A stretch of DNA of 64,000 nucleotides, from contig NZ_CP115160.1 of assembly GCF_027594545.1 (NCBI RefSeq), forward strand, positions 2,551,001 to 2,615,000. Reading direction: 5' to 3'. The notes below the pieces were generated by a model. That model saw only the letters and a list, made by a program, of their open reading frames with translations. It was not told the origin of the DNA and did no database searches. The translations under genes were made by a program, and so were the position numbers. Source of the stretch: Algoriphagus sp. TR-M9. GTDB taxonomy: Bacteria; Bacteroidota; Bacteroidia; Cytophagales; Cyclobacteriaceae. Of the stretch, positions 60,124 through 64,000 are shown piece after piece; position 1 is the first letter of the stretch, and every line of letters starts with the position of its first letter.

Positions 60124-61034
60124 TCCGAATAGCTAATCTTACTAGATTGATAAAAATGTCTGATAAACCTGTCTTTAAAGATTCCGAAAAATCTAAAAGA
60201 AATATGAAATATCACTTTTCTGAAAAAATCAGATTTGATAGGATTTGATATTGCCCTTGAATATAAATAGGCAAAATTTTCCTTTTCGCAGGGATAAAGA
60301 TTCTTAATGCCAATATTATCAACCCAAACCCATAGAAATCGCAATTGAGATTCCCTAGAGCGTAGCGAGATTGTATTGCTTTCATGTCTCCTAGCAATAG
60401 AAACCGGTTGATCCAATTCCCCGGCGTGAAATAGAACCTTTCTCGAAACTCTATTCCATAACTCTGTATCCTCGTGGAGCCTTAACCTAGTATCAAAGAC
60501 CCCTGCTTTCTCAAATACTTCCTTTCTAAATGTATTGGCATTGGTATGTCCCAAAATGACATCATTACGCATGATATGGCAATACACCTCTCTCAAATCA
60601 TTCGTACCAAGCATTTCAATCAAGTTGTCATTGCAGCCAAATAACTCTTCCCTACCCTCTGGAAATCGAATGGCTGAAAGTGAATAAACAGCCATAACAT
60701 CAGGATTTTTAAACATGGCGCTATCCTTTGAAAATCTGTTTGGTAGATACCAATCGTCTGCATCCAAAAACGCAATAAAATCGTATTGAGCACTTCTTAT
60801 TCCAAGGTTTCGACTATGGCAAACTCCTAAATTTCTCCCTTGAGGATGAGTCACCAAACGAACTTTTTCAAATTCTAAGCTAAGCTTTTTGCATACTTCC
60901 AATGAATTGTCTTTCGATCCATCCTCAATAAGGATTATTTCGCCAACTTCAGACTGTACCAAAGCCGATTGTACCGCCTCTTCAATAAAATGAGCTACGT
61001 TGAAAACGGGTATTATTACCGAGACCTCAAACAA
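60120..61034 (-). CDS. Glycosyltransferase family 2
   Basis: The 304-residue enzyme has VSVIIPVFNVAHFIEEAVQS, LIEDGSKDNSLEV and FLDADDWY. Start appears to be TTG (MFEVS); the codons upstream hold no ATG before a TGA. One base separates it from the stop of the upstream GT4. Confidence 0.91.
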   Translation of the reverse strand: MFEVSVIIPVFNVAHFIEEAVQSALVQSEVGEIILIEDGSKDNSLEVCKKLSLEFEKVRLVTHPQGRNLGVCHSRNLGIRSAQYDFIAFLDADDWYLPNRFSKDSAMFKNPDVMAVYSLSAIRFPEGREELFGCNDNLIEMLGTNDLREVYCHIMRNDVILGHTNANTFRKEVFEKAGVFDTRLRLHEDTELWNRVSRKVLFHAGELDQPVSIARRHESNTISLRSRESQLRFLWVWVDNIGIKNLYPCEKENFAYLYSRAISNPIKSDFFRKVIFHISFRFFGIFKDRFIRHFYQSSKISYSE

Positions 61035-61035
61035 T

Positions 61036-62229
61036 TTAGCTAAATCGATAAAAATTGATCATTTTTTTCGTAAATGCCTTCTTTCCGCATTGCTCAATTG
61101 CTAATTCACGGATTGCATTTGGATTATACTCAGTATAATTAAATTTAAGCTGCAAAATAGCATCAGCCATTGCCTCTGCGTCTCTTACTGGAACTAACAA
61201 TCCGGTTTGGGCATTGATACTATCCTCAACACCACCGTTGGAAGTGCTGACTAAGGGCAAGCCACACATCATTGCTTCCCTTACAGCTATCCCATGAGGT
61301 TCTTGAATACTGGGCGAAACAAATACATGGGCTTGACTAAGCACATCGGAAATCCTCTCCCTGGGTACTAAAGGCAAAAACTCTCCATGGTCATAAATCC
61401 CCAATTCCCGACTTTTACGAACAAATAGGTTTTCGGCAGAATGGATCGAATTTTCATCAGCCCCTTTCCCCACCATGATAAATCGAATACTTGAATCACG
61501 CCGTATAACGATAGCCATCGCCTCTAGAAATTCTACCGCCCCTTTGATCGGCAAGGAATTGAGAATGGTAATCACAGTAAAGGTTTTATTCCTTCTTGCA
61601 AGGTTGATGCTGTACATATCTTCGTCCACCAGATTCCAAATCACCTCGGGATTGCATGCAGGCTGATTCATCATCACCTGCCTTCGCTCATCGTAGCTAA
61701 CAGCCGCTGTTTTTTTTGCCAATGCAAATGCTTCAAGAATCAACTTTGCCCTATATCTAGAATAATAGTGGAACACAAAAACCTGATGCTCAATGATAAC
61801 GAATGGAATTGTATGTTCTTTAGAAAGCTCATGTGCATAAATTCCCGCATCCATCCCACTTTGGGCATGTATCAGGTCCGGAACAAACCCGGTAACTTTC
61901 AAGGATAAGAAAGCTTTTTGGAATAACCTGATTGCCAGTTTAACCCTATACTTTTCGGGAACCCTTCTGTTTTTGGGAATGATAAAGCCATAAGCATCCG
62001 GACTTTGGATAACCAACCCTTTGCTGATTGGCCAGTTGGTTTTTACCAAACTCAAAAAATAAATCCAAATCAATTTCAAAAAAGAAATAGACTGTTCTTC
62101 CCCATATAAAACAGCTATTTCCCCCACCTTGGAAAAATTTAATAATTCAGCTTGTTCCCTGAAAAATGACCCATTTAAAGGCTTTTTTAATGCTGGGTAC
62201 CAAGAAGGGATAATTAGAATTTTTTGCAC
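61036..62229 (-). CDS. Glycosyltransferase family 4
   Basis: The 397-residue GT-B enzyme has IIPSWYPALKKPLNGSFFRE at the N-terminus, typical of a Bacteroidota GT4 subgroup, and the donor motif PSIQEPHGIAVREAMMCGLP. The start codon is GTG. No repeat sequence at its borders. Confidence 0.92.
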   Translation of the reverse strand: MQKILIIPSWYPALKKPLNGSFFREQAELLNFSKVGEIAVLYGEEQSISFLKLIWIYFLSLVKTNWPISKGLVIQSPDAYGFIIPKNRRVPEKYRVKLAIRLFQKAFLSLKVTGFVPDLIHAQSGMDAGIYAHELSKEHTIPFVIIEHQVFVFHYYSRYRAKLILEAFALAKKTAAVSYDERRQVMMNQPACNPEVIWNLVDEDMYSINLARRNKTFTVITILNSLPIKGAVEFLEAMAIVIRRDSSIRFIMVGKGADENSIHSAENLFVRKSRELGIYDHGEFLPLVPRERISDVLSQAHVFVSPSIQEPHGIAVREAMMCGLPLVSTSNGGVEDSINAQTGLLVPVRDAEAMADAILQLKFNYTEYNPNAIRELAIEQCGKKAFTKKMINFYRFS

Positions 62230-62233
62230 ACGT

Positions 62234-63073
62234 TTATTTTAAATTTCTAAATAAAAATCTCCTGAATTCTGATTTATTTTCCTTAAAACGTTTATAACTA
62301 TAAAGAAACAATAATTGAATTTCATCAACTAGCGATGCCTTATTGTAATTATTATAGTTAAATTTTAGCTCCAGATTACATTTTACAAAGAATTTTAGCT
62401 TACCATAAAATTTTGTACTGACATTAAAATCATGCATCGTAACACACCACATTGGAATATCATTATTCACTTCTAGTTTCTCGGAAATTCTATAAAAATC
62501 AGTATGATTTCGTGAAATCGCACCTAAAAACCCCAATTCTTTTCTTTTTTCAATGAGGGAAATAAAAACATTCGATTTATGTTCAGATGAACACATAACA
62601 TTTGATTTTAAATCAAAAAAAATTCCATTATTAAAATTAATTGGTAGATATTCTTGTCTATTAAAAAACTGCTGAACGGTTGCAATATAATTGATATGAA
62701 GCATATCATCTGTATCTATATTTGATGTAATTAAATATTCGTACTCCTTATCAACAATATTGTTCAAATCATTTTTATGGTAATTATAAAAATTCTTTAC
62801 CGTTTCTTCCTTGATTAATATGTTTATAAAATTGAAAGGTTTAAATTTTTCATAAACCATATCCATTATCATTTTTGGCGTTTGAGAAACAAAATATAAA
62901 TACCATTTGAATTCTTTGTTAGTTTGTGCAATTACTGAAGGAAAACAAGTTTTAAAAAAAACATCAAGCCTGTACTTTAACCATTTTTCTGGATCTTCAT
63001 ACGGTAACCAAATTTTTTCTCTATATCCAACATTGACCCTCGTAAATAATAAATGTTCGAATTCCTTTTTCAT
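62234..63073 (-). CDS. Putative rhamnosyltransferase-type glycosyltransferase
   Basis: The 279-residue protein has FEHLLFTRVNVGY at the start, FPSVIAQTNKEFKWYLYFVS and TSNIDTDDMLHINYI. These fit the putative rhamnosyl transferase family (Pfam Rhamno_transf as I recall it), which has a DTDD in place of DxD. Base composition is visibly more A/T-rich than in the genes before it, suggesting later acquisition. Confidence 0.8.
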   Translation of the reverse strand: MKKEFEHLLFTRVNVGYREKIWLPYEDPEKWLKYRLDVFFKTCFPSVIAQTNKEFKWYLYFVSQTPKMIMDMVYEKFKPFNFINILIKEETVKNFYNYHKNDLNNIVDKEYEYLITSNIDTDDMLHINYIATVQQFFNRQEYLPINFNNGIFFDLKSNVMCSSEHKSNVFISLIEKRKELGFLGAISRNHTDFYRISEKLEVNNDIPMWCVTMHDFNVSTKFYGKLKFFVKCNLELKFNYNNYNKASLVDEIQLLFLYSYKRFKENKSEFRRFLFRNLK

Positions 63074-63118
63074 TTTTAGACTATTTATTCCGATATTTCA
63101 TATAAAAAAAATATGTTA

Positions 63119-63832
63119 TTATCGTTTTCTGAATATTGTAGTTTCGGAAAAAGAATATTCTTGAACTACAGGTCCGTAATTTTTGTAACTTACCCAGGTT
63201 TTAAGTTTTCCTAATTCATTTTGATATCTTTCTCTTTCTGAATTATCAAAAAGAAGATATCCGCCTGATTTGAGTTTATTTAAACTATTTTTTAGACATT
63301 CTATCCTCACTCTCCCATCAATCACAATTAAATCAAAATAGCTATTCTCATAACTATTTATTGAATTAACATATTTAGTGAAATCATAATTTTCCCAAAT
63401 AGGTGAGCTCTGACTTTTAATAGCTTTAGAAGCTAAACTATTTATTTTTTCAGGGGAAATTAAATCTAGTTTAACATTATTTATCCCTAATTCTTTTAAT
63501 TTAATTTTCAAGGAGCTGTACCATTCCTGATTGTGTTCAATCGAAATAACTTGTTTAACTTTTCTAGAAAAATATATTGTTGACCCTCCTGAACCATATT
63601 CAAATACCTTCATCTCCTTATTTATTCTTTTTTCTAAAAATTTTAAACTACCGTATGATATCCAAGGAAGTCCTTTTTCAAATGATGATACCGGGGAATT
63701 AGTATTGACCCTGATGTAATAAAAAAAGTATTTAAGGGCTGGTAAAATAGGTTTTTTTTTGTCAAGGGTAAATTTCAATTGGTAAACAAAATATTTTATG
63801 GCTAACCAATGTGATTTTTTCATATTACTCAT
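63119..63832 (-). CDS. Class I SAM-dependent methyltransferase
   Basis: The 237-residue protein has the SAM-binding motif KVFEYGSGGSTIYFS, then VISIEHNQEWYSSLK, and FDLIVIDGRVRIECL as the acidic post-motif. It probably methylates a sugar or lipid-linked intermediate. Start is ATG 63832, or 63823 at the next Met. Like the preceding gene, it is A/T-rich. Confidence 0.88.
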   Translation of the reverse strand: MSNMKKSHWLAIKYFVYQLKFTLDKKKPILPALKYFFYYIRVNTNSPVSSFEKGLPWISYGSLKFLEKRINKEMKVFEYGSGGSTIYFSRKVKQVISIEHNQEWYSSLKIKLKELGINNVKLDLISPEKINSLASKAIKSQSSPIWENYDFTKYVNSINSYENSYFDLIVIDGRVRIECLKNSLNKLKSGGYLLFDNSERERYQNELGKLKTWVSYKNYGPVVQEYSFSETTIFRKR

Positions 63833-64000
63833 TATGCAAGGTGGTCTTTATTAATTTCAAATGATTTAGGTACTAGTAGATAATTTCTATTCTGATTGTC
63901 GTTATTCTCACCCAAGTTCGCTACTTTAATTAATCCAGTACTTTCCTGAATGAAATAAAAATCATAATCCAATCCATCAATTAAAAACTCAACCTTCTCT
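63832..64000 (-). CDS. C-terminal end of an unidentified protein (cut by window edge)
   Basis: The last 55 codons read EKVEFLIDGLDYDFYFIQES ... YLLVPKSFEINKDHLA. The TAA shares one base with the methyltransferase ATG (TAATG), placing it in the same operon. No family can be named. Confidence 0.7.
   Translation of the reverse strand, partial: EKVEFLIDGLDYDFYFIQESTGLIKVANLGENNDNQNRNYLLVPKSFEINKDHLA

Overview
The window looks like a chromosome segment of a Bacteroidota bacterium, most likely order Cytophagales (Algoriphagus/Cyclobacterium-like; the genus is inference). The grounds are three SusC/SusD outer-membrane pairs, a FecI/FecR-type ECF sigma/anti-sigma pair, LytTR signalling, DUF6520-, DUF6266- and DUF5675-type proteins, weak ribosome-binding sites, and intergenic DNA full of the hairpin repeats typical of this phylum. 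I recognised no rRNA, tRNA, CRISPR array or transposase gene.

Layout. 1-5933 (minus strand): ECF sigma, FecR anti-sigma, STN-containing SusC and the start of its SusD. 7244-14985 (minus): a FecR-like 62-aa stub, SusC, SusD, a purple-acid-phosphatase-type phosphoesterase and a glycerophosphodiester phosphodiesterase, probably an organophosphate-scavenging locus. 16673-17863: an AAA ATPase. 18215-25324: divergent carbohydrate locus, with MFS transporter and XylR-like AraC regulator on minus, and YdjC-type deacetylase, sialidase-like protein and an unrecognised 738-aa secreted protein on plus. 25844-26371: orphan ECF sigma. 27258-33174: accessory region with a broken XRE gene, a DUF4258/YgiT-type toxin-antitoxin pair, a four-gene phage-like module and a DUF6266 gene, all embedded in repeats. 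33620-39154: a lone lantibiotic dehydratase (LanB) with an untracked 57-codon reading frame just upstream (candidate precursor peptide), a LytTR two-component system tail-to-tail with it, and two paralogous small HTH proteins bracketing the block. 39603-47114: MauE-like redox membrane protein and DUF6520 peptide facing a TlpA-like thioredoxin/SusC/SusD operon. 48106-50542: XRE regulator, a 307-aa protein and a PIN-domain RNase (unusual toxin-antitoxin candidate), plus a small hypothetical. 53770-64000 (minus): exopolysaccharide gene cluster with a polymerase-like membrane protein, eight glycosyltransferases, a methyltransferase and a partial gene.

The feature that gives the window its character is the intergenic repeat system. 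I name its parts here and use the names below. U is a roughly 120-155 bp unit of three successive hairpins: H1, a short stem with a 3-4 nt loop; H3, either CCCAGGGT/ACCCTGGG or a GGGTTTCAACCC type; and H4, GCTGGC...GCCAGC with the conserved internal GGAGACG. LE is a 340-400 bp element, itself a row of hairpins, that sits between two directly repeated U units. TP is a second hairpin chain (GCAGTC..GACTGC, CCTGTCgtcgGACAGG and GGTCTGTG..CACAGACC). SP is a spacer repeat containing ACTTTGACATTCGGAATTC. I count 19 U units and 7 LE copies, all in the same orientation. U stems differ between copies by compensatory changes, so the folded structure, not the sequence, appears to be conserved. Several repeats have also invaded coding sequence in the glycosyltransferase cluster.

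Candidates for an undescribed system, in order: the LanB locus with its candidate peptide; the U/LE repeat architecture; and the PIN RNase with its 307-aa partner. All functional assignments rest on motifs recognised by eye, with no database search.
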